Source of the DNA: Triatoma infestans
Taxonomy: Eukaryota > Arthropoda > Insecta > Hemiptera > Reduviidae
Direction: 5' to 3'
Assembly: GCA_011037195.1 (NCBI GenBank)
Contig: JAAEAF010000236.1
Coordinates: forward strand, 62,001 to 126,000
DNA length: 64,000 nucleotides
Each line of letters opens with the position of its first letter. The first letter of the stretch is position 1. The notes under the pieces were generated by a model. The model did no database searches. It was given only the letters and a program-made list of their open reading frames with translations, and had not been told where the DNA came from. Below, piece after piece: positions 1-12,735 of the stretch. Made by a program: the position numbers and the translations under genes.

Positions 1-269
1 CAAGTAGCAACCAATTATTGACACGTTTCTTCAAACTTGGTATCTTTACTCAACGTTTAATATTGCCATTAACGTAAAGATAGTGTTGGGGATATATAGA
101 TTCTCAACTTGAATTTGAAGTTTGTTCCGATTATGTTTTCTGGTAAATAAGTATTTTGTTGCTTTTATTAGTGTTTTTTTTCCTCCGTCTCTCTGACTAC
201 TTGTAGCAATAGTTTGTTTATTGTAAATACCTATCTTTCAAAACAAAAATGAAATAAAAATTTTAATTA

Positions 270-760
270 TTATTAAACTGGATGCCTATCGGCCTGGGAC
301 GTAAGCCTATGTGACTTTTGTCCCCCCAATTTCCCCCCAAATTATTCCCCTAATAAATCTCCCCCGGTAGCATCGGTTTGTCTACAGTATCCTAAAATAT
401 CTTTCAGCTACAACCCTCCGAGGCAATTCCGCGAGAGTGATGCCCCCCTCCCAAATACACGGAACCTGGTATCAGCGGGGACACTGACATAAATAATAGT
501 GATACACCGTTTCCCTAACTCCATCAACACAGTTCTGACATATAGGACTAGATGTCCTCCCTATATTATGCAAATGATTAGACACCCATGTGTGTCCAGT
601 CACTACACCCACCAAGGTCCTCAGTCCTATCCTACTATGTGACAGGAGATGGTCTGAAACCCCCTGCTTAATCCCTTTGATAAATCTTTTAGCCTAGAAG
701 CACCCCTGCGTTTCCTCCCAGCATTTCTCCAAAACTCTCGTCTCCCAAAATATCTTAAGT
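270..760 (-). mobile_element. LINE ORF2 C-terminal relic
   Basis: The minus strand reads as the post-RNase H end of a LINE ORF2: LVGVVTGHTWVSNHLHNIG, then a C-x2-C...H...C cysteine cluster (SSPICQNC, ETVYHYYLCQCP). The frame is nearly open over about 300 bases. This layout is typical of I and related LINEs. The upstream part is missing. Confidence 0.65.
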
Positions 761-2270
761 CAAGAAAAATTAATCAACTTAAATAGAAAAATAAACAAAA
801 ATTTCTCAACATTCAAAATTGAATAACTCGGCGAATATACTAGATTTCAAGTGTTATAAAGGTATCTAGTATTTTGGACAAAAAGAAGTAATCACATTTA
901 ATACGTACTAAATTTACAGAACTTATAGTAAAAATTTGGAGATGGAGAAAATTTGTAGGTTTGTAATTGTGTTGTAATTGCAAGAAATGATAAATCGTGT
1001 GAGTATTTCACAATAGATTTTTATTAACTCAAGATAAAAATGACGAAATATATTTTCAGTAATAAAGAAATGAAGTTGGAAAGGCTAAAAGGTAAAAGGA
1101 ATAAGGAAGCTAAAGGATGTGGTGCCTTTTAAATAGATATATTTTTAACTGTCTAATTCTGTTATCTACTAAGTGAGAAGTTATAGCAATTTAATTAAAC
1201 TTCCTTGGGGAAGTTTACACTTGGTTTGTTAATTATTTAGAGGAGATAATAATTAATCTAATAGTCAGAATGTGATTAATTTCTCAAATATGCATTAAAC
1301 TGCAAAAGGGAATAAATGAAAAACAATTAACTTACTAATTAATTAAAAAAAATTGTGAAATACATTTAATAATCTCTTGCTTTATGTTTATCACAGAAAA
1401 AATTTTTATTTAATTTTTGCTAATTTAATAAAATATTATTATATTTTAATGATATAGTTAAGAAAACATTTATTAGCATAACAAGATATCTTTCATCCCA
1501 TATAAAATACTTTTTCTAATTCTCAAACAAAATTTTGCCACGATTTAGAAGCAGAGCCACTCTAAGCTTTATTACAGTTAGATGATAAAAAGCAATAAAC
1601 AACCAACAACCATGCTGTTACATGCGGTTTGTGGTGGACTAACTGTCTGACCAAGAAAGTCTATGAAGCTTGTTCTGAGTTTGTTCAATATATGGAGTGT
1701 CTAAAAAGTGCAACATAGAAATGAGGCGTAGATTACATATTTCAGCTTCACCAGTAGCAAGCAAAACTTGCACTTTTTCGGATTGTTAGTAAAATAGAGT
1801 CAAGGCAAATTCACCATACAAAAGCTGGGCTCAGTAGTTCCATTTCGAGACGCATCAACACTCCACCAGTGTGCCTCCAAGCACTTCAGCTATACATCAC
1901 CTCCCCTGACACGTCCACTGCAATGTAATGGCGAATGAGTTTCGGATTGGACAGCCAAGGATCCAGAAAGCTGTAACTAACTACCTCCCACCAGTGGTTT
2001 TGAGAAATGGTAATAAAAAGCCGGGCATCTGAGGGCTTATCAGAGTTGACAGATTAACTTATAGAGTTATTAACAAGTCTCAAGATCAACCATGTTCACC
2101 AAGCAAGTTATACTAGGTAATCTACCATTAGAACAACAGGAGTACTAACTAGCTGCATCTGTGTAGCGAACGGCAACTACAATCCCACATCACTCCTAGC
2201 CTAATGTGTCATTCACTCGGTCATTTCAAGGATCACTCTAACCTCCACATACTCTTTATTCCTAACATAG
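761..2270. other. AT-rich stretch, nothing recognised
   Basis: One possible family A tail (TAAATCGTGTGAGTATTTCA) lies at 991-1010. The part 1540-2270 is less AT-rich and could be an old transposon, but no domain can be read. Confidence 0.4.
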
Positions 2271-2349
2271 TACGTAAACATAATTGTGTGTAAAGATTTT
2301 AACCGGAAAATTGTATCATATAATAGTGATAGGCATTTATTTATGTATT

Positions 2350-2510
2350 TTATTATTATTATTATTATTTGCCTGCGGGAAGGGACCAAAACCTACACTA
2401 TCCCAAGCCCCACTGGGACTATACAACTACCTAAAGGAAAACAACAACAAACCTGGCCAAGATCAAAAATCCCGACCTGGACTGTGGAGCCTCACAATTT
2501 GAGTTCGCTT
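2350..2510 (-). mobile_element. 5'-truncated I-type LINE 3' end
   Basis: A (TTA)n run at 2350-2370 is followed by GGGACCAAAACCTACACTAT and an AAAGGAAAACAACAACAAAC block that also occur at 21765-21850. It is therefore the 3' untranslated end plus tail of the same LINE family, inserted on the minus strand. Confidence 0.7.
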
Positions 2511-2800
2511 TGAAGAAGCGACAGAGATATAGCCTCCCAAAGCCACAATACTCTGGAACTCACCGATGCGTATTTAACGCTAGTCGATTGACTTGAACTG
2601 GGATAAGTAACTGGCCGCCTGTATAGCAGAGTCATGTACAAAACAGATGTATTTGGACTGCAAGGTTCACTGAAGGAACTCCTCCAGCGAAACGTCTGCC
2701 TTCAATCACCAGGACTTTCCCTATCCCACGACACAAGTAAACATCTGGATGGCACCAGCACTTTCCACTGGCCTGTGAAAACGTAAAAGTGTACATGCAT
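2505..2800. repeat. Unclassified repeat R, copy 1
   Basis: CGCTTTGAAGAAGCGACAGA, TTTAACGCTAGTCGATTGAC, TTGGACTGCAAGG and GGCACCAGCAC are shared in the same order with 33115-33440. It directly follows a LINE 3' end. No protein domain was recognised on either strand. Confidence 0.7.
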
Positions 2801-2924
2801 GATGTTATTGTGTTTACTTGTATGTCATATGCAGCATTTATGTATTTAGTATAAAATAAATCGTTGGTGCAATTTTTGGAGAAAAATCATGAAAATAGAA
2901 AAAAAAGTAGGTCAGTGAAGCTAC

Positions 2925-3176
2925 ACTTCCGGTTGATGGATTTTTATCGAAACCTAGATGCGCCGGTGAGTACATGGAATACCAATTTGAACTTCTTATT
3001 TATTCGTTTTTGAGATATTTTGTTCACACGCATACACACCGACCAATCGCTGAAAATATTTTAGCCGCCTTACTCAAGGAAACTCTAAACATATATTTCC
3101 GATAAAAACTCAATTTCTAAAATCTGACATCATCGCAATACTTCCTTTCACTTATATAAGAAAGTTGTATTGGAAT
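2925..3176 (-). repeat. Family A repeat copy
   Basis: Minus-strand head GCGATGATGTC with AAGTATT next to it (3140-3150), an alternating CA/GT part near 3028-3045, CTCAAAAACGAA (about 3005), and the ACCGGAAGTGT box (2935-2925). The tail is not found. Confidence 0.65.
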
Positions 3177-3499
3177 CAGTTATCGGATTCCAGAGGTAAT
3201 GGAGTTCAGATGTCTTGAAGAGGGACTTGATATGAAGAATAGGCGGAAGTTAATTTAGAGATTTTTAGAGAGTTATTACTTGAAATACGAACAATTACAA
3301 AAAAACTTGAATTTACAAAAATAGACTATATTTTAACAATAATTTAAATGTGTCAATTGGTAACTACAATTAATATGAAATGATAGAAATAAATAAATAA
3401 TTTAAAGAGATAAACTACAAATAATTTAAAATGATTTAAGTCGATAAAACTAAGATGCACATCTATGAAATGTTTGATTGAATGATAATAATTATAAGT

Positions 3500-4240
3500 T
3501 AAACCTTGTATAGGGACGCGCTCGCAGAACTGCTGCTGTACTGATCGTTGAAGCTGTAATGCTAGTTGAAACTATAATGATATAATGATCCCCTTCTCCA
3601 GTGGGGCGAACTTTATATTAGTGTTACTCACACATTGACAGATGTGTAAGTAGTACTCACACTAAGACATCTCTCGCAGTGTGCCGACCTTGGCCAGGTC
3701 GGTGACCAGTGTGATTTAGGTCAGTGGGCAGATTTGGCGACAGATGGTCGCCCATCGGTGATTTTCAAAGACTGGTAGCCTTGAGTGTTTGTTGGCCCTT
3801 GTATGAAGGAATATCGGTCAGGTGGCTTCTGTACAATAATGATCCTTTTAGCGGTGCTTCTCTTTGACCGTGTGTATTGACCCTTGTTTAAAAAGGCTTT
3901 TGTTTGGCGCGGCTCTTGTCTTGAAGACAGCGGCTGGCTGGGGCCACTAGTTATAAATTATCCTTTCTTCTTGTTATCTTTTGTGAAGATAGCGGCTGGC
4001 TGGAGCCACTTGACATTGCTTGACATTGATATGACATTACAAAGTAAAAATGCTGTTTTATTTGTTATATACTATATTCATAATAAATTGTTTTCCCCTC
4101 TATTTTATATATTTTTTATTGTCGTACTATTGGAACAGCTGATTTTTATTTCTTAGGCCTTAAAATAACGACATATTCTGTCGAAACGTTGGCAACTCTT
4201 TTAATAAAGCAGAGTTTTAAAAAATAATTATAGAAATTGT
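3500..4240. other. GC-richer unclassified segment with a local duplication
   Basis: This segment stands out from its AT-rich surroundings. AGCGGCTGGCTGGGGCCACT (3931-3950) and AGCGGCTGGCTGGAGCCACT (3989-4008) are a near-exact local repeat. The right end, GTCGAAACGTTGGCAACTC at 4178-4196, resembles a Penelope-type end. No coding domain was recognised. Confidence 0.35.
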
Positions 4241-4244
4241 TTAT

Positions 4245-6250
4245 TTCTTAATCATACTCAACATAAATAAAGATATTACTGGACGATAAGAGAAACTTCA
4301 TTATTCTTAATTAATCATTTTAAATTTTACTGCTTAAAGCGACTACTTATTGTCTATATAAAGAAATTTATCTGAGCTTTTTCACATCCATTTCCACCTT
4401 TTAAAGATATTGGCGATTAATTCAATATGGCATTAATCACATAATAAAATTACAGTATTAATTTTATAAATAAAACCAAGCATAAGCAAACCATACTATG
4501 AAATGCAAACAAATTAAAGGAGTCAGAGATATTTTCCAGCTCTGCGGAACCAACCACAACAAAATTAAAGGAGTACTTACATTAAAATTCCGGGCACGTA
4601 TTTGAATAACATAAATATATTGTTTAGGAAAATACAATCAGCTTTCCTTGTAGTATATTCAAATTTCTATATCTTTAGTGTACCAACTTTAACTATCGGG
4701 GCATCTCTTCTTACATTGCTAATATTTACTCTAGATTATACAATTTCAGATAAAGTAACCTATTAAATGAAGAAATAAACTAATATTTCTGCTAGTTTTT
4801 AATAAATAGTTTTATACATGGAGATTACAGGATTGAAACAAAAAAAACAAACAAAATATATTAATAAAGTTTTAGATTATTTCGTAAATGAACAAAAAAT
4901 ACCATTTCATTTCATTCAGAATTTTTTTTAATAAAAAGTTCAGTTTTATTTTGAATAAACACTAGGAAAAGAGTGCAACATCAAGGATGTTTATAAATGC
5001 CTGAATGAGGACTTGTCCCACAATCGGGATAGAGAATAGTCGAAGGGAGCATCCTAAGAATAGCTAGGAAAGGAATGAAAGGACGCATCTGGGAGTGGAA
5101 ATCCTTTTCAGCCGTATTCCATTTTTGGAACTTTCTCAGATATGGAAAGGAAATACAGGCTTCATTGAAGAACTTCTTTACGAAGCTGGAGCAATAGAAA
5201 TGTATGAAACAGTCATGGAACGTACTCTCGTCCCTCCCCCCTATTGCACAGTTATCATTTCCAAAAGTTCTACTTTTATTGTACCATCATCAAACACCAT
5301 CCTAATAAATATCAAATCATTAGATTCATCAATTTGATGTTGAAATATATCAAAAAATAAAATAAAAAAAAGTCTTTCGATATTTCCTTGTTTTTTTTTG
5401 GAATAGCACCAACAAGTGCATTTGCCAAAAAGAAATCATGCTATGATATGTAATGATATTTTAATTTTCTTTGTTATGCTCACAATTATGGCTAAAACAA
5501 AGACAGAGAATAGAATAGAAGAAAGAAAGCCTGGAAGGGTTCGTTTAGACCTAAGAGGGTTTCTTCAGCTCGGCATCAGTAGAGGTACAGTAGATCAGTC
5601 GTGTAACAATATCTCCTGAAATAAGATTAAGCAAACTTTAATTTTTTTCAGTATTTATTTGCTGAATGTCATTTATAAATCCTGAACTGTATCATTAAAA
5701 TTTGCTCCTAAAATTAATGAAATAACTTACCTATATTTTAATTTAAATACTGCCAGATGTACCAATTTAATTGAAGCCAAATTTATTCAAATAAATTGGA
5801 AAATAATAAAAGTTGTTGCTGTTGTGCAATTTTTATGTAGAATCAATAAAATATTATTAGGAATTGTGTTGTTTAACTGGTAATTTAAATCATTCGAAAT
5901 GTATGTAAGTTAAATATTTTGAGATTATCAATCAGTATTTACTTAAAATTAAGTATAGTAAATACTTATTCTGCAAGTAAACAAAGCACAAATACCTTTT
6001 ACATTATCAGAATGTACACATAAGCGATTGTAAAATGGGATTCACTTTATTTTAAATAAATATATAACGGAACATTGTTTATTTTACTGAATTAAAGTAA
6101 ATACTAAATCAGCTTTATCAAAACAAAATGCTGAACAGCTTTTTCTTATCAGTAATATAAATACTTACTAAAACACACTTAGTTAATTTAATTATTATTC
6201 TACGTATGACGTAAAAGAAACTTTTTGATTATGTTAAATTTATTATTTAT
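4245..6250. other. AT-rich stretch, nothing recognised
   Basis: Short open frames at 5095-5337 and 5416-5619 have no recognisable domains or splice context. The rest is low-complexity A/T sequence. Confidence 0.5.
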
Positions 6251-6252
6251 TT

Positions 6253-6632
6253 CTACTTTCTCTCACTAATAATAGTAAGACGAAATATTGCAATCGTGCC
6301 AGATTTTCGACATTGAGTTTTCTCCGGAAATTCACGTTTTGAGGACTTTGAGTCTAAAAAAGTGGTTTTCAGAAAATGGGTGAATATAGAGATCTATCAT
6401 TTTTGTTTGAAACTTTATTACAACAAATTCATTTAAAGAAGTTGGAGGATTTTGGTGGGAGGAAGTTATACTTTTCTCAAAAAAAAAATCATTTTATTAA
6501 ATTTAGATTCTCCAATTGATATGAAAATGAAGACAAACATTAAGTAAAAATTATAAGTTTGAAGAAAATTTATCATTTAAATATGAGAAAGCTGCAGTAA
6601 GAGAAAGTCGTGTGAGTGTTTCACATCAAAAC
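6253..6632 (+). repeat. Family A repeat copy, short form
   Basis: The head ACTTTCTCTCACTAATAATA with ATTGCAATCGTGCCAGATTT (6255-6305) and the tail GAGAAAGTCGTGTGAGTGTT (about 6602-6621) are both present. The middle microsatellite and the ACCGGAAGT box are missing. Confidence 0.75.
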
Positions 6633-7484
6633 TAAAAAACTATAAGGTTACAATATGTGCGATTATATTACTTAGCCTAAATTAACTGGTGGAGAATCCC
6701 ATGGTATAATGAATTAGAACACCAAGCCATTTAATCAATAGTTAATGTCAGAAATCTTATTAAGTTGTAAATGGGAAACTTCGGAAATGATATTACAAGG
6801 GAAGCTATTTCCTTCATTACTAATTACATAGTTATAACATTATAGTTTTATGGTACGAAAAAATTTGGTGTTAAACACTTATACTTTCTCTTTTTTCAAT
6901 TTATATAGTTATAAAATCTTGTAGTTTTACAAGCTCTAATATATAACGTTTCTTCTTATTATAATTTATTTGTTTAATTGAACTAATAATTAGTTCGATT
7001 GCTCGTTTTGTGTTGTTGCGAGAAAGTAGATTTTGATTGAATTTGCTGTTGCATAGATTTCAATCTTTATAGTACTCTTTCAATATTTTTTGAACTGCGT
7101 GACATACATAAAATTGGTACAATTCATAGCTAAAAACTCCAAGTCTTAGAAATTAATTAAATATTATGAATTCCTTGGAGAAATGTTTGCGGGTGTTTAA
7201 CATCAATTTTATTTTGTTCCATTAGTATAAACAGCCTAATATAAAATAGCGGATCTTGCATTTATGCCTAATTCTATTTTGCTTTCTTTTTCAACAATGG
7301 AATGAAAATGTTGAATTTTTTTTCTTTATAACTCACATTAATTATACAAAAACAGTGATTATTATATCAGAAATAATTTTATTTTTCGCAATTTCTTTTT
7401 TTAATTTTTATCGCACAATTCGATAATATATAAAATAGCTGCGAAGGAAAAATTAGTAAAAAAAAAAATTCTAAACTAGATTTT

Positions 7485-8327
7485 TCATAAAAATACGGAC
7501 TTCCTTTTTTTTGCCTTATAACAACCACTATCGAACCACGGTTTGTTAGGGTGTATATTTTTTAATTTTTGTACTTTCAGAATACCTGCCTCAGATAAGT
7601 GATTTTTAATTACGTCAGTGAAATTATTACATAGTTCATTAACGTTCCAATTTGGATCAAATTGATTTGGAGAAGATTCCAGAATGTCCTTAAGTATACT
7701 TAAATTTGTAGAATTTCGGCAGATACGGGTTACCTGGGCCATATGGTTGGTGTTATCATTATCGTGTGTTTGGTTTAGGGAGAGAAGACCAGGAAGATGG
7801 TCCGAGAAATCACAAATATCCAGAATTTTCAAGTCGTTGACAATGCTCATACAGGAGAAAGATACGCATATGTTATCTACAACATTACATCCATTTGGAC
7901 CAATGTAGGTATATTGTGCAGGAGTGTCACTGGGTGATCTCCCATTACAAACAATCATTCCTAAATTTTCCATAAGGTCTATTAGTTTTTCTCCCCTTTT
8001 ATCAACTACGTTATCCATTGGGCCTGAAAAGTTATAGAGATAAAAAATTTCATTGTCTAGATTATTCAACAAACCTATCCTGGCATTCCAATCTCCCCCT
8101 ATAATAATGTAAGACTGCCCGCAATAAAGTAATAAATAATTTAAATCATTAGAGATATCATCCATCAAATAGTTATTTTCAGGACCCGGTTTCCAATATA
8201 CTGCTCCTATTACCATAGTATTGTTACCATACTCAGCTAATAAACATAAAAGCCAGTCCTTAGAAATTATTATCCTTACATTATTAAATAAAGTTTTTCT
8301 AAAGAATATTATGTATAACACCTCCAC
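7485..8327 (-). pseudogene. AP-type endonuclease domain of the inverted LINE
   Basis: An open frame of 280 residues reads as an apurinic-type endonuclease of non-LTR retrotransposons: GGDWNARIG (catalytic D and N region), the TYIGPNG block, and SDHLPGLLSL with the catalytic D-H pair. The N-terminal block of the domain lies upstream in other frames (8330-8500), so a frameshift is present. The frame ends at a TGA created by the flanking target duplication. The reverse transcriptase is missing, lost in the inversion. Confidence 0.85.
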
Positions 8328-9943
8328 TTGCTCTGCCTTTTACAAAATATTTTAATGCGTTAACAGAAAAGTGCTCATAATCCTGTGAGAAATTAGGTTT
8401 AACAAGTAAATTAGAAGTAATCCACTTTCATAGAAACAAAAAATATCTACATTGACAATATTATCTATATCCTGAGCCGATAAATTATAGTGTATTAAAA
8501 CCATATACATTCCAAAAAATAAAGCTGAAGTTTCGTTTACAAACAGAGGAAGCGAATATTTTATGTGACGTTACTTTTTTTGAAACGCTTTCTTTATTAA
8601 AAAAGATTTTAAATTATTAGATTTGACTGACCTCGGTTTTCTTTTATTGTAGTCTGACTCCTGGTCGTTCGCACTGAGGAAGAGTCTATTTCTATATCTT
8701 CGACGTCTGTTTCAGTAGAGGTTATATCTATATTATCTGATTGAGATGCAGGAAGTTTTTCATCTGGATCCGCCAAGTCTTCGAAGGTTGAGAATTTTCT
8801 TCTTTTCTTATGAGTATTATTCCGTTTTTCGACCAAACTTGCTTTATTTTACCTTGGAGTTTTAGCTGACGAGCTCTTCGGAATAAACTGAGCTTAGGTG
8901 GCGATAAGAATTCATTTACATATATCTGGTTTTGAGATTATAATTAATGCATTTCTCTTCTGCTTTGCATTTATAACAACATTTTTCTTAACTGAATTAT
9001 GAACAAATTTAGCCATTATTGCAGGCAGAAAATTACTGTTTCTATTGGGAATCTTTAACCGATAAATATCATCTATCATTTCCGAGTTTACATTCAGCCC
9101 TATTTTATCAGCTACATCCTTTAAAACTGAAAACAAATTCTCTCTTTCGGAGATTGGAATATTGTCAATTTTCAGAACATTCTGCAATCGCACTTGAGAA
9201 TTTTCAATTACAGCCCTTTTCATTTCAATTATTTGGTTTTGGAGAATATTGTTTTCTTTTTTTAGTTCCACCAGCTCTTTCTTACAGGAACTTACATCTT
9301 TTTGTAATTTAGGGACAATTTCATTGAAATCTGCTTTAAGCTCGATTATATTAGCCTGTAAAGTTTGGTTATTAGTTTCTAAGTTTGTAATTTTAGAATC
9401 CATATTTTTGATGTCAATAGAAATATTTTCAAGTTTAGTTGATACCAAAGCAGCAAGGTCCTGCCCCTCCACTACCACCGTCCACATCGTCACTCTTCTT
9501 TTCATCACCACCCGTGATGAGAATAAAAATAAAATTCAAGTAAAAAATAAAAACGTTATTTAGCACTTCGAAAAAGTCAAGTCGAGCTAAACACCACTTG
9601 TAATAAATTTGAATTAAAAAAAAAAAACACAAAGTGTAATTTTTATTCGATAAAACTTATTATAAACCATGAGAAATACATTATAACAGAGCAATAAACA
9701 CATCTACTCTCAACGAGTGCTAGAGGTTTTTTTTTTTATTTCATTCATTATTAATTCACATTAATATCAGTATTTTAATGTCAATTCATGAAAAATTTAT
9801 TACTGTATATTTGGTTATAAAATTATCTCACATTTGTTTTAAAAGTATATATTATTTTATTGTAAACATGCCATGTAATGGCCAACTCATTGCCATGAGT
9901 CCATGTACTCTTTAAGCAATAAAATATTCATTCATTCATTCAT
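7495..9943 (-). mobile_element. 5'-inverted (twin-primed) LINE with ORF1 and endonuclease
   Basis: The left 2.1 kb lies on the minus strand: ORF1 (about 9530-8609, coiled coil), then the endonuclease part of ORF2, which stops at the left edge. The right end (about 9640-9943) instead looks like the LINE 3' end on the plus strand, with an AATAAA motif and an (ATTC)n tail. A 10-bp repeat, TCATAAAAAT, flanks the whole at 7485-7494 and 9944-9953. An inverted 5' part, a direct 3' tail and a target duplication are the signature of twin priming. The exact inversion junction, between 9632 and 9840, is not resolved. Confidence 0.72.
8609..9530 (-). pseudogene. ORF1 protein of the inverted LINE
   Basis: Two minus-strand frames (9511-8912 and 8836-8609) together resemble the ORF1 protein of insect LINEs. 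The first has a long coiled coil rich in N, K, E and L (about residues 25-100), followed by an RNA-binding-like segment (LKIDNIPISERENLFSVLKD). The second is acidic and charged. A break between 8912 and 8836 separates them. No zinc finger is visible at the N-terminus, which seems to be replaced by junction sequence near 9540. Confidence 0.65.
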
Positions 9944-10202
9944 TCATAAAAATAATTAGCCAATCACGGTGCAGAAGTGGAGGTATTAAATGTGGGCATG
10001 ATCCATATGTTAATTCTCAATTTCTGATTTGCCTAGCATACACGCACATTTCACACCTTTACTTCTACGCTGTGACTGGCTAATTATTTCTATGAAAAAT
10101 CTAGTTTAGAATTTTTTGTACTAATTTTCCTTCCGTAAGGACAAATGAGTAAAATTTGAAATTTAAAAATAGTATGTCATTTTATATACAGTTGTGGTAA
10201 CA

Positions 10203-10640
10203 ACATTAAGAGATAGTCGTATGAGTGTTTCAGTTTAGTGTGAGTGTTTCTCTTAAGAAAAGTATTGCGATCGTGTCAAATTTTCGATATCAAGTTTTTA
10301 TTGGAAATATACGTTTTGAGGTCTTCTAAATCCGAAAAAGTGGTTTTATCAACCGGAAGTACAGCTTTAGTGAATGTAAAAGGGTGAAACAAAAGTCTTT
10401 GCATTTATTACTTACAATTCAAAAATGGTTTGCGTACTCAACTAGTAAGCTTACTCCTTGAATTATAGGCCATTATTTTCTACAAATAGAACACATTTGT
10501 GAGCCAACAATTCGATGTCCTTCCTATACCTGGAGCTATCTTTGGAGGCAAAAAATTTCAAGTAAAGTTCCATAGATGCCACAAGCTGATACAAGCATAA
10601 ACTGAACGTAAAACTTGTCTAAACATTTTCCGAGAAAATT
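10203..10640 (+). repeat. Family A: a tail directly followed by a new head
   Basis: GTCGTATGAGTGTTTCAG (about 10216-10233) is the tail of one copy. AAGTATTGCGATCGTGTCAA (about 10262) is the head of the next. ACCGGAAGTACAGC follows at about 10351. The two copies abut with about 20 bases between them. Confidence 0.7.
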
Positions 10641-10784
10641 CATTTAAGGGGGCAAAAGGAAGGTTATGCTTTCCTTATTATAAACTTTAATGTAAAGTGA
10701 AAGCCATTAAACATTTGGTAAGAATTATATGTGAAGCGAATTAATGTAGTTTTTTTTATATTGAAATTTGTGTTTTACATTATA

Positions 10785-12237
10785 CACGGTGTAACAACAA
10801 CCCCTGGCAATACTTCGGTTCGCCTTCAAAAGTTATTCTTCATTTTGTAAAATTTTCAATTTTCCTACTTTTTCTCATAAAATTGATTATATCTCAAAAA
10901 GTTTTTCACATAAATCATATTCAATTACATTTTGGGAAAGAACATTAAATTTCCTGCAAGAAACGGAAGTTTTATTTTAATTGAATTAATTATAAGATTT
11001 TACGGAGACTTTAAACTTAACTCTACAGCGCTTCGCCTGTTAAAAACCACTTTTCAATGGTATTTTCTTATAAATTTCTTTAAGGCTAGCGTACGGTCCG
11101 GATATAGAAAAAATATCTACATTTCACCAGCTTTCCAACGATAATAATATCATAGGGTTTCTTTCTTGTTTTCTTGAAGAAAATGCAAAATAAATGTAAA
11201 AAAAAAAAACACAAAATGAAAATTGAAAGCTGTTACAAAAATATCCCAAGATTAATTAATAATCCTGTAATGGACTTTGGAATTGTAATCTCACGATAGA
11301 AATTCGTCTAATTCTAATAAACAGAAACTTTAATCGTGATTTAGCTGGTCATACATTCAAAATGCCAGAGTTCTTTGTCATAGAATAGCGAGATATGGTT
11401 TTTATTTGTGGGTTTTGTAACGGCAGCGCGGAAGCTGCAGCTGAGTATGCTAGCCGTTGGCCTAACAGGAAACCATATAAGCAGCGTATTAAAGACTAGG
11501 GGAAACCGGTTCTGTGAGAATAAACTACCGAGGAAACTGATCGTTCTGACGACGTTCTGGTTGCACGGGGATTCTCGTCACTCCAATAGTGCATGTTGCT
11601 GGTGTTTAAAGAACCATTTCGAGTAAACGTCGCCTCATCGGTCCACAAAATGTTTTGGGGGAAACGACGATCCTGGGCTGTTTGTTGTAGTAGCCAAATA
11701 CAGAATTGAGACGACAGGCGTAATCAGTTCTAGCAAATACTGTATTGCTGCACGTGATACAGATATCTACCATCCCGTCGAAGATATCCTAGCGATATCT
11801 GTGACAAACCTAGCGACAATGCCACTCTGCGTGTGCTAAAGGTAGAATCGTCGTCCAACACATTCAAGGTGCGTTGACATGAATTTTCGTAAGAACGATC
11901 AAAGTTTCCTCGGTAGTTTCTTCTCACAGAACCGCTTTACCCTAGTCTTTAATACGCTGCTTATATGGTTTCCTGTTAGGCCAACGGCTAGCATACTCAG
12001 CTGCAGCTTCAAATTGAATGCTCTTTCCCAAAATGTAATTGAATATGATTTATGTGAAAAACTTTTTGAGATATAATCAATTTTATGAGAAAAAGTAGGA
12101 AAATTGAAAATTTTACAAAACGAAGAATAACTTTTGAAGGCGAACGAATCGGACCATGGTTTATTAGAAATTTTTTGTCCCAAATAAAGCGACAAACCAT
12201 ATCGCGAAGTATTGTCAGAGGTTGCTGTTACACCCTG
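10785..12237 (-). mobile_element. Dead Tc1/mariner-type transposon with long nested inverted repeats
   Basis: The ends CACGGTGTAAC (10785) and GTTACACCCTG (to 12237) are inverted and flanked by TA dinucleotides, the Tc1/mariner target duplication. Long inverted arms follow (10790-10960 against 12015-12237, and 11426-11545 against 11893-12008). Minus-strand pieces read as transposase: FSTRRVALSLGLSQ (helix-turn-helix region, about 11840), then RFPQNILWTDEATFTRNGSL with SNMHYWSDENPR (about 11670-11570), which carries the second catalytic aspartate region. Stops and frameshifts break the frame and the C-terminus is missing. Confidence 0.82.
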
Positions 12238-12735
12238 TATATTACTTAAATGTGAAATGTTAATGCTTGTTCTATAAATTAAATTGATATATAAAATATT
12301 TCGGCAGTTAATACCAGAAAATAGGAATTAACAAATTTTACAGATATTAGAGAGAGATTATTGTTACTGAATAATTTATTTATTTCAAAGGAAGTCTCTC
12401 TTTTTTAAAACTGAAAGGAATTCCTCTGGGAATACAAAGTTTACTTTTTCTTACTGGAGTAAGAGTTGATGATGTAAAGTATACAGCAACTTTACAATAA
12501 CAACAACAACAAAAAATCAAATATAATTAAAGGTGACAGATAATGGACAACTATAATAACCTCTACTTTAATTATACAAGACACTTAACAAGTACTTAAT
12601 GTGTGTAGATCAATTTTATTTAGTTGTGAAAAACTATTATTGTTTAAAAATATCCAAGGTCAATTATTGACTGCTTATACATATACATATATCAGGCAAC
12701 ACAAAAATTATCGATTTTATTTATGTTCATTACAG

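Larger units (their letters stand above)
7441..10140. repeat. Hairpin (inverted-repeat) element split by the LINE insertion
   Basis: Outside the LINE, 7441-7494 is the inverted complement of 10091-10140, allowing for a longer A run. Also 9944-9980 pairs with 10060-10098 (AATTAGCCAATCAC against GTGACTGGCTAATT). Removing the LINE leaves a palindromic element of about 250 bases with arms of about 85 bases and a central spacer of about 80. It codes for nothing and looks like a small non-autonomous DNA element. Confidence 0.7.

Noticed and set aside
5095..5619. Two short plus-strand frames as missing NPDC1 exons
   Set aside because: There is no splice acceptor/donor pair in the right phase, no signal peptide, and no likeness to the family.
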